Positions 15,963 through 24,780 of a stretch of 56,962 nucleotides of DNA are shown here, piece by piece. The stretch is taken from NCBI GenBank assembly GCA_902787305.1, contig CADAFS010000012.1, positions 1 through 56,962 on the forward strand, given 5' to 3'. Source of the DNA: an uncultured Pseudomonadota bacterium. Lineage in GTDB: Bacteria; Pseudomonadota; Alphaproteobacteria; Rs-D84. The first letter of the stretch is position 1. The number at the start of each line of letters is the position of its first letter. A program made the translations under genes and the position numbers. A model generated the notes under the pieces. The model did not search any database. It was not told the DNA's origin and saw only the letters and a program-made list of their open reading frames with translations.

Positions 15963-16445
15963 ATGACTCAACAAAATAATCAACAAATGACTCTTGCGGA
16001 GATTGTAGAACAGAAAAAATCTCAGGGAATGAGCATAGTTTTTGAATATGACAATAAAAGGGTTCCTGTTGTAAAGCAGAAAAAGAATTGGCTTGGCAGG
16101 TCAAAGGGTTATGTGGCAGATTATAGATACTGGAATTGGTATTCTATTATTGAAAACGGGAATGAGTGGATTAAGGTTGGGGCCACGTTCAGTGACGGGA
16201 CACCACTAGCAAATGAGTGGTTCAAGTATGGGGAAAAACAAATGCCGAACGTCAAATACGATGAAGTTGTGCAATCAATTTATCGTGATGTTGAAAAGTT
16301 GTATAATGAACAGGAGGATGCGAAACGAAAACTGCGTAAATCGGAAGAGGAGAGAAAACGTCAAGAAAAAGCCGCAGAAATAGCGGCGGCAAAATCGAGG
16401 GTGTATTTGCGGTTGGCTGCTGAAGTTCAACAAATAAAGAGATAA
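15963..16445 (+). CDS. Unknown protein with charged coiled-coil C-terminus
   Basis: The 160-residue product is not recognised. Residues about 20-85 are aromatic-rich (NWLGRSKGYVADYRYWNWYS, EWIKVGATFSDG) and could form a small beta domain; residues about 95-150 are a strongly charged helix (EQEDAKRKLRKSEEERKRQ) likely to form a coiled coil. No signal peptide. It is a single transcription unit with AAAGGA RBS and its own terminator, and it follows a repeat element, which suggests an accessory gene. Confidence 0.65.
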   Translation: MTQQNNQQMTLAEIVEQKKSQGMSIVFEYDNKRVPVVKQKKNWLGRSKGYVADYRYWNWYSIIENGNEWIKVGATFSDGTPLANEWFKYGEKQMPNVKYDEVVQSIYRDVEKLYNEQEDAKRKLRKSEEERKRQEKAAEIAAAKSRVYLRLAAEVQQIKR

Positions 16446-16452
16446 AAAATAA

Positions 16453-16479
16453 ACAGGCGATTTTGGTCGCCTGTTTTTA
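16453..16479. terminator. Bidirectional terminator
   Basis: ACAGGCGA-TTTTGG-TCGCCTGT is followed by TTTTAT on the plus strand and by a T-rich run on the minus strand, serving the unknown gene at 15963 and the dksA-like gene at 16493. Confidence 0.75.
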
Positions 16480-16492
16480 TGTTCTTATTTTC

Positions 16493-16921
16493 TTACTTTC
16501 TTTTTTCGTGTTCTTCTTGTTCTTCGATTGTCATGGTGGCAAGTGGTCGCGCCAGCATTCGTGAAAGGCCGATTTCATCGCCGGATATAACACTGTATCC
16601 AAATGTGCCGTTTTCGATTCGGTCAAGTGCGTTGTTTATTTTGGCAAGCAAGTTATTGTCGCGTTCCGCCATGCGCAGTGTCATGGATGTTTCCTGTTCC
16701 GCGGTCGCGTTATCAAATTCGTCGCCTGTAATCGAAGAATTTGCAACCGTTGTCGCGGTCACCGAATTTAGTGCCGCCGTATTTTGGCGTGTGATTTCTT
16801 CCTTTTGTGCGGTCAGCAAATGATAAAAATACGCCAAATGTTCCGGACACATATAAGGTTCAGATTTTTTCGGTGTGTATTTTGGTGGAAGTTCAATTGT
16901 TTTGTAATTTGCGTTTGCCAT
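16493..16921 (-). CDS. DksA/TraR-family protein without zinc cysteines
   Basis: DksA binds the RNA polymerase secondary channel and acts with ppGpp. The 142-residue product has the DksA coiled-coil and the C-terminal block FGYSVISGDEIGLSRMLARP followed by LATMTIEEQEEHE, the equivalent of YGYCxxTGxPIxLxRLxARPxATLxxxxQExHE. The zinc-ligand Cys of the GYC position is Ser and no other Cys is near; the only Cys is residue 25. It thus resembles zinc-independent DksA variants. It is 4 bases downstream of trxA on the same strand, probably one operon. Confidence 0.85.
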   Translation of the reverse strand: MANANYKTIELPPKYTPKKSEPYMCPEHLAYFYHLLTAQKEEITRQNTAALNSVTATTVANSSITGDEFDNATAEQETSMTLRMAERDNNLLAKINNALDRIENGTFGYSVISGDEIGLSRMLARPLATMTIEEQEEHEKRK

Positions 16922-16925
16922 GTTT

Positions 16926-17243
16926 TTATCCTTTTAATTCTGCAATCCATGCGGCCAATGTTTCTTCGTCCATAAGGCCGCTGCGTGCCTCTATTAATTC
17001 GCCGTTTTTGAATGCCAGTACACTTGGGATTCCACGAATACCGAATTTTGCCGGTGTGCGTCTGTTTTCATCGTTGACTTCGAATTTAACAAAGTTTACA
17101 TCGTGTATCTTTTCCGATGTTGATTCAAAGATTGGACCAAACATACGGCATGGTCCGCACCATGGCGCCCAAAAGTCAACAAGTGTTAATGCACCGTCAA
17201 TTAATTCAGTGAAATTTTCATCTGTGGCATGTTTTACCGACAT
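16926..17243 (-). CDS. trxA: Thioredoxin
   Basis: The 105-residue product has the thioredoxin fold signature LVDFWAPWCGPCRMFGP with the redox pair C29/C32, and the cis-Pro in GIRGIPSVLAFKNGE. It reduces protein disulphides in the cytoplasm. The ATG at 17243 is chosen because AAAGGAG lies just upstream and MSVKHATDENF is the family start; a longer frame to 17276 would add 11 residues. Divergent from sufS. Confidence 0.92.
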   Translation of the reverse strand: MSVKHATDENFTELIDGALTLVDFWAPWCGPCRMFGPIFESTSEKIHDVNFVKFEVNDENRRTPAKFGIRGIPSVLAFKNGELIEARSGLMDEETLAAWIAELKG

Positions 17244-17318
17244 ATTTTTTCTCCTTTGCTGGTTGATATTTTGCACAAGTGTATTATAATTCGAACAAAA
17301 TGCAAGGGAAAACGCAAA

Positions 17319-18491
17319 ATGAATAAAATCATATACTTAGATGCCGCAGCGACCGCACAAAAACCGGATTGTGTCATTGATGCCGAAGTGGATTTTTTGC
17401 GAAATTCGTATGCCAATGCGGGGCGTGGAATTTGTGCGCGGGCGGTCGCGGTTGATGATATGGTTGGGGCCACGCGGCGGCGCGTTGCGGAATTTATAAA
17501 TGCGGATGCGAATCAGGTTGTCTTTACATCGGGGGCGACGGATGGGCTAAATCGTGTTGTGAATATATTGACGCGACAACCGGGATACGCGGAAATGTCA
17601 ACATTTGCGGTGTCGGATCTTGACCATCATTCGGCGCGTTTGCCGTGGCAGGAGTTAATGTGTCTTGGTAAAATTCGCAAGATGTTTAAATGTGAATTGG
17701 ACGAAAATTTTGATATAAATCCAAATTCAATTCCAAAAACGGACTTTCTAATCATAACCGCGATGTCAAATGTTTTGGGGCGGGCGCAAGATGTGCGTGC
17801 AATTATTGCCGCCGCGCGACGAAAAAATCCGAATGTTGTGACGATTGTTGATGCATCGCAATATGTTGTTCATGAAAAGATAGATGTAAAGGAATGGGAC
17901 TGTGATTTCTTGGTGTTTTCGGGACATAAAATTGGTGCGGATACAGGTGTTGGAATTTTATATATTCGCGATTCAAAGAAATTATTCCCGGACAAGTTCG
18001 GCGGTGGAATGGTTTTGCGTGTCGGTGGTATGGAATCCGCACCAAAGGGTTCGGGGGGCGCATTGTTTTACGAAAATAATCCAGATCTTAATCTTATTTT
18101 GAACGAATCCCCTGAAATGTGGGAGGCCGGAACATTACCACTGACCCAGATTGCGGGATTGACGCCGGCAATTGATTATTTGGAAAAAAATCGGCCGAAT
18201 CTTGATTTGATAAAATATGCGTATGATGAATTAGTAAAAAATCCAAAGGTGAAAATTCTAACCACGCGCGATGCGGCGATTTTAAGTTTTGTTGTGGACG
18301 GTATGCATCCGTTGGATGTTGGCGCGTTGATTGGTGCGAATAATATATGTGTGCGTGCGGGGAATATGTGCGCCGCGTGGATTCATGCGCGTATGGGTAT
18401 TCCGGGGTCAATTCGAATTTCGGTTGGATCACAGAATACAATTGACGATATAAACAAAGCAATCGATGTGATAAATAAAATAGTGAAATAA
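17319..18491 (+). CDS. sufS: Cysteine desulfurase SufS
   Basis: SufS is a PLP enzyme that takes sulfur from cysteine for Fe-S cluster assembly. Seen: YLDAAATAQKP near the start, the PLP-Lys in FSGHKIGADTGVG, and the catalytic loop Cys in RAGNMCAAWIHARMG. Length (390 residues) is near normal. The ATG at 17319 has AAGGGAA upstream; TATTATAAT at 17282-17290 is the probable -10. It is followed after 2 bases by a sufT-like gene and then sufE. The scaffold genes sufBCD are not in the window. Confidence 0.92.
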   Translation: MNKIIYLDAAATAQKPDCVIDAEVDFLRNSYANAGRGICARAVAVDDMVGATRRRVAEFINADANQVVFTSGATDGLNRVVNILTRQPGYAEMSTFAVSDLDHHSARLPWQELMCLGKIRKMFKCELDENFDINPNSIPKTDFLIITAMSNVLGRAQDVRAIIAAARRKNPNVVTIVDASQYVVHEKIDVKEWDCDFLVFSGHKIGADTGVGILYIRDSKKLFPDKFGGGMVLRVGGMESAPKGSGGALFYENNPDLNLILNESPEMWEAGTLPLTQIAGLTPAIDYLEKNRPNLDLIKYAYDELVKNPKVKILTTRDAAILSFVVDGMHPLDVGALIGANNICVRAGNMCAAWIHARMGIPGSIRISVGSQNTIDDINKAIDVINKIVK

Positions 18492-18493
18492 AA

Positions 18494-18808
18494 ATGGCAT
18501 TTACAAAAGATGATATTATTGGCGCACTGAAAACGGTATTTGATCCGGAAATTCCGGTGAATATTTGGGATATGGGTTTGGTGTATGATATTGATATCGC
18601 GAAAGATTCCGTCAATATAAAAATGACCTTTACCAGTCCGACATGCCCCATGATGGAAGATATTTTGACCCAGGTAAAAAACGCGGTGTCGGCCGTTGTT
18701 GCACCGGTTCCGGTTAATGTTGAATTGGTGTGGGAACCAGCGTGGGATTTGTCGCGTATGTCCGATGCGGCACGCATAGAATTGGACCTTACAAACAGTG
18801 GTTGGTAA
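18494..18808 (+). CDS. sufT: SufT/MIP18-family (DUF59) Fe-S assembly protein
   Basis: The 104-residue product matches the DUF59 pattern: ALKTVFDPEIPVNIWDMGLVYDI and TFTSPTCPMMEDILTQVK, with the conserved Asp-Pro-Glu and the Thr-x-x-x-Cys-Pro motif, and VELVWEPAWD. These proteins assist Fe-S cluster maturation. Its position between sufS and sufE supports this role. Two bases separate it from sufS and two from sufE. Confidence 0.88.
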   Translation: MAFTKDDIIGALKTVFDPEIPVNIWDMGLVYDIDIAKDSVNIKMTFTSPTCPMMEDILTQVKNAVSAVVAPVPVNVELVWEPAWDLSRMSDAARIELDLTNSGW

Positions 18809-18810
18809 AA

Positions 18811-19173
18811 ATGAAATTTGAACAAATAAAAAAAACTTTGGATTCCATTATTGACCCGGTTGAAAAATTGGAATTCGTTATGGATTTGGGTAAAGAATTG
18901 TCGCCGGTGCCGGCGGGCGCGGTGTGCAGCGAAATTTTGGGTTGCACATCGTTTGTTCAGATTTGTCGGGAAAAAAACAATTTCTATGGCGTGGCGGATT
19001 CGGCAATTGTGCGTGGAATTTTGTATATAATTTTGTCGATTGTTGATGGGAAAACGCCGGATGAAATACGGCAAATTGATTTGGAAAATATGTTTTTGGA
19101 ACTTAAAATAAACATCGGTGCGGCGCGATTGAATGGGGTCAATTCTATGATTCGTTTTTTGAAAAATTTGTGA
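18811..19173 (+). CDS. sufE: Sulfur acceptor SufE
   Basis: SufE accepts persulfide sulfur from SufS and passes it to the scaffold. The 120-residue product shows the family's N-terminal helix (DPVEKLEFVMDLGKEL), the catalytic Cys in LGCTSFVQI, and the GKTPDEI and SMIRFLKNL ends. The ATG at 18811 directly follows the sufT stop. Confidence 0.88.
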   Translation: MKFEQIKKTLDSIIDPVEKLEFVMDLGKELSPVPAGAVCSEILGCTSFVQICREKNNFYGVADSAIVRGILYIILSIVDGKTPDEIRQIDLENMFLELKINIGAARLNGVNSMIRFLKNL

Positions 19174-19179
19174 TACAAT
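19169..19179 (+). promoter_or_regulatory. Extended -10 promoter of ftsL-ftsI
   Basis: TGTGATACAAT overlaps the sufE stop codon; TACAAT is at 19174-19179, and the ATG of ftsL is at 19212. Confidence 0.5.
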
Positions 19180-19211
19180 ACAGACGATAAGGATTTTATT
19201 CAGGGGTAAAA

Positions 19212-19511
19212 ATGAACGAAGAAGAAAAAATGTTTCGTATCGGGTCGGCAATGCTGATTTTGGTTGTTGCGCTTACGGTCGCATTACAAGTGTGTTATCG
19301 GACACAAAACAGGGAACGCCGAGATGTGCGCCGGAAAATTCGTGAAACGCAACAGGATATCGCGTTGGCCCAGACGGATTTTGCAACGCTGGTGCGGCCG
19401 GAAAATTTGCGTAATGCGATGGATATAAGTGGCCTTTCAAAAGTTGAAGCAATAAGTTTTAATAAATCGGTTGAAATTCAAGAATTGCCAGATAGAATAG
19501 ATAATAAATAA
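19212..19511 (+). CDS. ftsL: Cell division protein FtsL-like
   Basis: The 99-residue product has a short cytoplasmic N-terminus, one membrane segment (about residues 10-28, GSAMLILVVALTVALQVCY) and a periplasmic coiled coil (ERRDVRRKIRETQQDIALAQ), then a C-terminal region (RPENLRNAMDISGL) like that of FtsL. FtsL binds FtsB/FtsQ and activates septal synthesis. The identification depends strongly on the overlapping ftsI gene downstream, as FtsL sequence is poorly conserved. Confidence 0.8.
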   Translation: MNEEEKMFRIGSAMLILVVALTVALQVCYRTQNRERRDVRRKIRETQQDIALAQTDFATLVRPENLRNAMDISGLSKVEAISFNKSVEIQELPDRIDNK

Positions 19512-21130
19512 TGTTCGAAGTAGGAAGGGATATTTTCAAACATGGAATCACAGGTGCCATCGGTAATGCGGTGGGGCACAAACGTTTGCGTTTGGTTCAT
19601 AGACTTTTCCTGGCGGCGTTCATTGTCTTTGCGGGACGGACAATTCAACTTGCGGCCAAAGGGTCGGACAGTGTGCGCCAAGGTGTGGGAAAATCTGAAT
19701 GGGTTGTAAAGCGTGCCGATATTATCGACAGAAATGGCGAGATATTGGCCAAAAATTTGATGTCTTGTGATATATGGTTGACACCAAGACAAGTCAAAGA
19801 AAGTAAGAAAGACAAAGTCGCGCAGTTTATTTATGAACTTTTCCCAAGTGAATATTCGGTTCAAAAAGTTCTGGATATAATTGATGCGTCGAAACGCGTG
19901 CGCATAAAAAAAATGGCAACGGAAGATAAGTGTCGGGATGCGTTGAAAAAACGTTTTGATGGTGTGGAAATTGTTCCGGAGCAAAGACGTATATATCCAA
20001 AAGATAGCTTGTTTGCAAACATCGTTGGATTTGTTGGGAAATCGGATAAAGATGATGTTTTGAAAGGGCGCGCCGGTATTGAAAAACAGTTTGAAGATTA
20101 TTTGATAAATAATACCGAACCGTTGCAATTATCACTTGATTCGCGGATTCAGGCCGTGTTTTACGAACAACTGATTCGGGCGGTTGATATGTATCGTGCC
20201 AAGGGTGCGATGGGAATGTTGATGAATTCACGGACCGGTGAAATGCTGGCCATGGTGTCGTGGCCAAACGCCAATTTCAAACGTTCGATGTTTCCGCCAC
20301 TGAACGGGACATATGAATTTGGTTCGGTGTTCAAGGTGTTTAACACCGCCATGGCAATTGAAAATGGAATTACAAAAGAATATCCGGTCACAAAACCGTA
20401 TCCGATAAAAGATAAATTTAATCGTACGGTTTATAGTATTTCGGATGTGCGGACTTTTAAGCCGCCACGTCCGTATTTAACTGTCGATGAAATAATGTTG
20501 CATTCTTGTAATGTGGGCAGTGCCCAGATAGCGCACGATTTGCCGTATGGCACGCAACAGGAATTTTTGCATAGAATTCATATTGATGAACCATTGACAC
20601 TTGATTTTGGTCGAACGGCAAAACCACAAATGCCGCGTCAATGGGGGCCGGCAGAACGCGCGACGGTTTCAATAGGCCAGGGTATAAATGTCACGGCAAT
20701 GCATGTGTTATTGGGTATAAATTCAATGATAAATGGCGGTATTTATATTTATCCGACAATACTTAAAAAAGAAATTGGGCCCATGGTTGGTGAACGCGTT
20801 TTGGCACCGGAAATATCGGAACGATTGCGCAATATTATGTATCGTATCGCCGAAGAAACAACCGGTCGTAATGCGCGTGTCGTTGGAATGAACATCGGTG
20901 GAAAGACGGGAACCGCGGAAAAGCATATCGGCGGTCAGACAGACCGGTCAAGAAATATGACGACTTTTGTTGGTGTGTTTCCAATAGAGGCACCACAATA
21001 TATAATCATGGTCACAATCGATGAACCGCAAAAAACCGAAGCGTCAAGTAATCAACGAACGGCGGCATATAATGCGGTGCCGACCGCTGGAAAAATATTG
21101 AATGCGATACTGCCGTTGCTATTTGAATAA
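19511..21130 (+). CDS. ftsI: Septal peptidoglycan transpeptidase FtsI (PBP3)
   Basis: The 539-residue product has one N-terminal membrane segment (about 30-48), the non-catalytic pedestal (RADIIDRNGEILAKNL), and a penicillin-binding transpeptidase domain with S272-V-F-K275, S332-C-N and K465-T-G. It crosslinks septal peptidoglycan in the periplasm with FtsW. Its start overlaps the ftsL stop by one base. The usual murE/murF neighbours are absent; recJ follows instead. Confidence 0.94.
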   Translation: MFEVGRDIFKHGITGAIGNAVGHKRLRLVHRLFLAAFIVFAGRTIQLAAKGSDSVRQGVGKSEWVVKRADIIDRNGEILAKNLMSCDIWLTPRQVKESKKDKVAQFIYELFPSEYSVQKVLDIIDASKRVRIKKMATEDKCRDALKKRFDGVEIVPEQRRIYPKDSLFANIVGFVGKSDKDDVLKGRAGIEKQFEDYLINNTEPLQLSLDSRIQAVFYEQLIRAVDMYRAKGAMGMLMNSRTGEMLAMVSWPNANFKRSMFPPLNGTYEFGSVFKVFNTAMAIENGITKEYPVTKPYPIKDKFNRTVYSISDVRTFKPPRPYLTVDEIMLHSCNVGSAQIAHDLPYGTQQEFLHRIHIDEPLTLDFGRTAKPQMPRQWGPAERATVSIGQGINVTAMHVLLGINSMINGGIYIYPTILKKEIGPMVGERVLAPEISERLRNIMYRIAEETTGRNARVVGMNIGGKTGTAEKHIGGQTDRSRNMTTFVGVFPIEAPQYIIMVTIDEPQKTEASSNQRTAAYNAVPTAGKILNAILPLLFE

Positions 21131-21138
21131 TTTTAGGT

Positions 21139-21144
21139 TATAAT
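21139..21144 (+). promoter_or_regulatory. -10 element of the recJ operon
   Basis: GGTTATAATAATCC contains TATAAT at 21139-21144, about 22 bases before the GTG start of recJ. Confidence 0.5.
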
Positions 21145-21165
21145 AATCCTGACAATAAAATAAGA

Positions 21166-22923
21166 GTGATAAAGTTGAAAACCATAGTTGAAAAATCCAT
21201 GCTGGGGCGGGCATGGGTGGTGTCGGATTGTAATGATACGTCAAATGACGATGATTTAATGCGCTGTGTGTTGCATAATCGTGGCGTTGTAGATTCAGAC
21301 ACAGAAAAATTTCTTAACCCGTCAATTCATGACTATATGCCGGACCCGTTTGTGTTGCGCGATTGTGAACGGGCGGTTGATGTTATTGCCGATGCAATTT
21401 TGAAAAATGAAAAAATTGCCGTGTATGGCGACTATGATGTCGATGGTGTGACATCAACCGCGATATTTGTGAAATATCTGCGTGCCATTGGTGCGAATGT
21501 GATTTGGCATTTGCCCACGCGTGAAGGCGAAGGTTATGGCCTAAACAGTGATGCGGTGCATAATTTGTATGAAAAGGGTGCGCGATTGCTTATAACCGTG
21601 GATTGTGGTATAAGTGGCGGCACAGAGGTTGAAAAGGCCAAGCAATTGGGGATGCGTGTTGTTATCACCGACCATCATTCGCCTGATGCGGTGATTCCGG
21701 CGGCGGATGCGGTTGTGAATCCAAAACGTGTGGACGATGATTCGGGTTTAACATACCTTGCGGGGGTTGGTGTTGCGTTTTTGGTTTTGGTTGCGTTGAA
21801 TCGAAAACTAAAGTCCATTGGAACCCCAGAATTGTTAGATAAAATAAATTCCGTGAATTTGATGGAATACCTTGATTGTGTGGCATTGGGGACAATTTGT
21901 GATACCATGATTTTGGTTGGATTAAATCGTGCGTTTGTTGCGACGGGATTAAAAGTTTTGTCGTTGCGGCAAAATGTAGGATTAAAGGTATTGATGCAGG
22001 TTGCCAAGGTGGACAAGATTTCGGTATATGCCGCCGGGTTTGTTTTGGGACCGCGTTTGAATGCGGCGGGGCGGCTTGATTCGGCAAGTCCCGCACTTGA
22101 TTTATTGCTTACGGATAATCCGTTGATTGCGCATGATTTGGCGGTAAAACTTGATGAATTAAATCAGGAAAGAATCGGTATTCAAAATGCGATTATGGAC
22201 CAGGCAACGGCACTTGCCGATAAATGTTGCGAGTGCGGAAAAAGCAGTTTGTTTATTTGTGGTGACAATTGGCATGGTGGCGTTATGGGAATTATCGCCG
22301 GGCGCATAAAAGATAGGTATAATTTGCCGACCTGTGTTGCGACACGTATTGATGGGGTGATAAACGGTTCGGGGCGTTCGATTGCGGCGATAAATTTGGG
22401 TGCAATTATCCATGACGCGTTGGCGCGCGGAATAATTACCGAAGGTGGCGGACATGCGGCGGCGGCGGGGTTTTCATTGCCCGCGGTCCACGAAGCGGAA
22501 TTTTGTGAATTCTTGGAACAGTCGGTGTTGGCACAGTTAAACGGCGCAAGGCCAAATTGTGATGTGTTGGTTGACGCGGAAATGGACGCCGCGGGCGCAA
22601 CATTGCAATTGGTTAGGAAATTGCAAAAATTGCAACCATTTGGCCAGGGCAACCCAGAACCGATTTTGGCATTGCGTGGGGCGGTTTTGAATTTCGCAAC
22701 GGTGATGGGGCATGGTGCGACGCATTTGCGCGGTGCGTTTCGGACATCGACGGGTGGGCGTCTTGATTTTGTCGGATTTAATTTGGTTGGAACGCCGGTT
22801 GGTGATTTTTTACTGGACGATGCGAACATAAATACTAAAATAATGGTGTTGGGGCGTCTTTGTGAGAATTCTTACAATGGTCGCGTAAATGCACAATTTG
22901 TATTGGAAGATATTGCGTTATGA
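21166..22923 (+). CDS. recJ: Single-stranded-DNA exonuclease RecJ
   Basis: RecJ degrades single-stranded DNA 5' to 3' in recombination and repair. The DHH-family metal motifs are visible: VYGDYDVDGVTSTAIF, TVDCGISGG, ITDHHSP; the C-terminal DHHA1 block has INGSGRSI and TEGGGHAAAAGFS. 585 residues is normal. The GTG at 21166 is the likely start; a TTG at 21175 is possible. It overlaps nrnA by 4 bases, beginning the compact set recJ-nrnA-lolA-tatB-tatC. Confidence 0.93.
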   Translation: MIKLKTIVEKSMLGRAWVVSDCNDTSNDDDLMRCVLHNRGVVDSDTEKFLNPSIHDYMPDPFVLRDCERAVDVIADAILKNEKIAVYGDYDVDGVTSTAIFVKYLRAIGANVIWHLPTREGEGYGLNSDAVHNLYEKGARLLITVDCGISGGTEVEKAKQLGMRVVITDHHSPDAVIPAADAVVNPKRVDDDSGLTYLAGVGVAFLVLVALNRKLKSIGTPELLDKINSVNLMEYLDCVALGTICDTMILVGLNRAFVATGLKVLSLRQNVGLKVLMQVAKVDKISVYAAGFVLGPRLNAAGRLDSASPALDLLLTDNPLIAHDLAVKLDELNQERIGIQNAIMDQATALADKCCECGKSSLFICGDNWHGGVMGIIAGRIKDRYNLPTCVATRIDGVINGSGRSIAAINLGAIIHDALARGIITEGGGHAAAAGFSLPAVHEAEFCEFLEQSVLAQLNGARPNCDVLVDAEMDAAGATLQLVRKLQKLQPFGQGNPEPILALRGAVLNFATVMGHGATHLRGAFRTSTGGRLDFVGFNLVGTPVGDFLLDDANINTKIMVLGRLCENSYNGRVNAQFVLEDIAL

Positions 22924-23900
22924 TAACACAAAAACAGTTGGATATTTTTGATGAAAAAATTCGCGCGGCGAATTCGATATTTTTGTTCGCACATAAAAAT
23001 CCTGATGGCGATGCGATATGTTCGGTGCTGGCGATGGCGCGGCTTATTGAATTAAACTATGACAAAGAAGTGACATGTGTGTATGACGGCAATATACCTG
23101 ATAACTTGGACGATGTGCCGTTGCGAAAAAGATTTCGTTTCTTTGAAAAAATTGAAGAAGACGCGCGCGTGGATGTTGCGATTGTTATGGATATGGATTG
23201 TCGTGTGACGCATAATATCGGTGGCGCGGCGCGGTTTATGGAACGCGCAAGTGACGTAATTGAAATTGACCATCATCAAAACGAAGACAAAGATTGTTGT
23301 GCGCTGTGCATTGATGATGATACGGCGGCGGCAACGGCGGAAATTGTTTATGAATTGATGAAGCGCGCCGGGTGGCAGGCGGACTTTGTTGTATGGCGTT
23401 TGTTGATGACCGCGATTATTACGGACACGGGTTGCTTTAAGTATGTGAAAAACGGAAATGTGTTGCGAATTGCGGCGGATTTGGTGGATGCGGGTGTTGA
23501 TATTCAACGCACAATTAGTGGTCTTAATAACAAACCGCGAAAAACAATTGTGACCGAAGCCGCATCTGTGGGTGCAACGGAATTTTATTTCAAGAATCGC
23601 GTTGCACTTGCGGTAATTGATAATCATCAATATAAAAATATCGATGGTCGTGGGGAAACGGTTTTGAATTTGCTGGGGCAAATGCATGGGGTGGAATACA
23701 TCGTGTTATTAAAGGAACAAAAACCGGACCAAATTGGTGTTTCGTTGCGTGGACGCGGCCGACCGGTGAATACGATTGCGGTTGCACTTGGCGGTGGCGG
23801 GCATGAATTTGCCGCGGGTGCGGTCATGCACGACAGTTTGGAAAATGTGAAAAAGAAAGTTTTAGATTTATTCGGAAAGGAGGTAAGAAAAAAATGTTAA
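22920..23900 (+). CDS. nrnA: NrnA-type DHH phosphoesterase (oligoribonuclease / pAp phosphatase)
   Basis: The 326-residue product has DHH-family motifs FLFAHKNPDGDAICSV, IVMDMDCR, EIDHHQNED, TDTGCFKY and, at the C-terminus, GGGGHEFAAGAVM. NrnA degrades nano-RNAs and 3'-phosphoadenosine 5'-phosphate, replacing Orn where that is absent. It is the second DHH protein in a row after recJ. The last 7 bases overlap lolA. Confidence 0.88.
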   Translation: MITQKQLDIFDEKIRAANSIFLFAHKNPDGDAICSVLAMARLIELNYDKEVTCVYDGNIPDNLDDVPLRKRFRFFEKIEEDARVDVAIVMDMDCRVTHNIGGAARFMERASDVIEIDHHQNEDKDCCALCIDDDTAAATAEIVYELMKRAGWQADFVVWRLLMTAIITDTGCFKYVKNGNVLRIAADLVDAGVDIQRTISGLNNKPRKTIVTEAASVGATEFYFKNRVALAVIDNHQYKNIDGRGETVLNLLGQMHGVEYIVLLKEQKPDQIGVSLRGRGRPVNTIAVALGGGGHEFAAGAVMHDSLENVKKKVLDLFGKEVRKKC

Positions 23901-24508
23901 AAAAATTTCTGTTTATGATTTTTGCACTGTTGCCGTTAAATGTTTTCGCGGCCGTTGACGCGTCGGTGGTTGCGCGCGCGGAAAAATATCTGAATGCGAT
24001 TACCGGCATAACCGGCGATTTTGTTCAGACGAATAATGGAAAACAAGAACCCGGAACATTTTCGCTGTTGCGGCCGGGGCGTGTTAGATTGGATTATAAA
24101 AATTTGCCGATTCAATTGATGGCGGACGGTTCGGATTTATATTTCTATGATGAATCTTTGGATCAAATTACGACCGTGCCACTTACCAGTACGCCTGCCG
24201 GAATTTTGGTGCGGAAAAAAATAGATTTGCAAAACGCCGACATCAATGTTGTGGACACGACCGAAGGTGCGCGCACTTTTGCGTTAAAGATGAACCTGCG
24301 TGGCCAGGAAGGTTTGGGAAATATGACAATTGTGTTTGATAAAAAACCGGTTGCAATCAATTCTTGGACGATTGTTGATGCGGTTGGGAACAAAACGGAT
24401 GTCGTATTCAATAATTTGAAAACTAAAACCGATTTTGGTAAAAACTATTTTCAAATTCAACGCCACAAAACGGTCAGTACCAGTGGCGGCGACGATTTTT
24501 ACGATTAA
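23894..24508 (+). CDS. lolA: Outer-membrane lipoprotein carrier LolA
   Basis: LolA ferries lipoproteins through the periplasm. The 204-residue product has a signal peptide (MLKKFLFMIFALLPLNVFAA), the family's early ITGITGDFVQTN, and RPGRVRLDYK and LMADGSDLYFYDESLDQITTV blocks. The RBS GGAGG lies inside the end of nrnA. Confidence 0.9.
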   Translation: MLKKFLFMIFALLPLNVFAAVDASVVARAEKYLNAITGITGDFVQTNNGKQEPGTFSLLRPGRVRLDYKNLPIQLMADGSDLYFYDESLDQITTVPLTSTPAGILVRKKIDLQNADINVVDTTEGARTFALKMNLRGQEGLGNMTIVFDKKPVAINSWTIVDAVGNKTDVVFNNLKTKTDFGKNYFQIQRHKTVSTSGGDDFYD

Positions 24509-24510
24509 AA

Positions 24511-24780
24511 ATGTTTGGAATAAGTTGGGCGGAATTTATCGTTATTTTGTTGGTTGCCGTTTTGGTGATACCGGCGCGGTATTGGCCTGATGTTGCGCGG
24601 GCACTCGCGCGGGCGGTAAAATTTATTCGCGCTATAATATGGAAAATAACGGACGCGTCCGAAAAAATCAAAGAGCAAATTGAACTTGAACAACCGATAA
24701 CCGATATTGTGAACACAACAACACGCGATATGTTGGATACTATTTCGGTGCGGCGCAAAAAACGAAAGACAACCAAATGA
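24511..24780 (+). CDS. tatB: Sec-independent translocase subunit TatB
   Basis: The 89-residue product has a membrane segment (ISWAEFIVILLVAVLVI) followed by P-A-R and an amphipathic helix (DVARALARAVKFIRAI), the TatB order. It forms the substrate receptor with TatC. It overlaps tatC by 4 bases. Confidence 0.88.
   Translation: MFGISWAEFIVILLVAVLVIPARYWPDVARALARAVKFIRAIIWKITDASEKIKEQIELEQPITDIVNTTTRDMLDTISVRRKKRKTTK

Noticed and set aside
18094..19251. Long minus-strand open frame (385 codons) across sufS, sufT and sufE
   Set aside because: It is the antisense of three clearly identified genes and has Asn/Arg/His-rich composition typical of a shadow frame.
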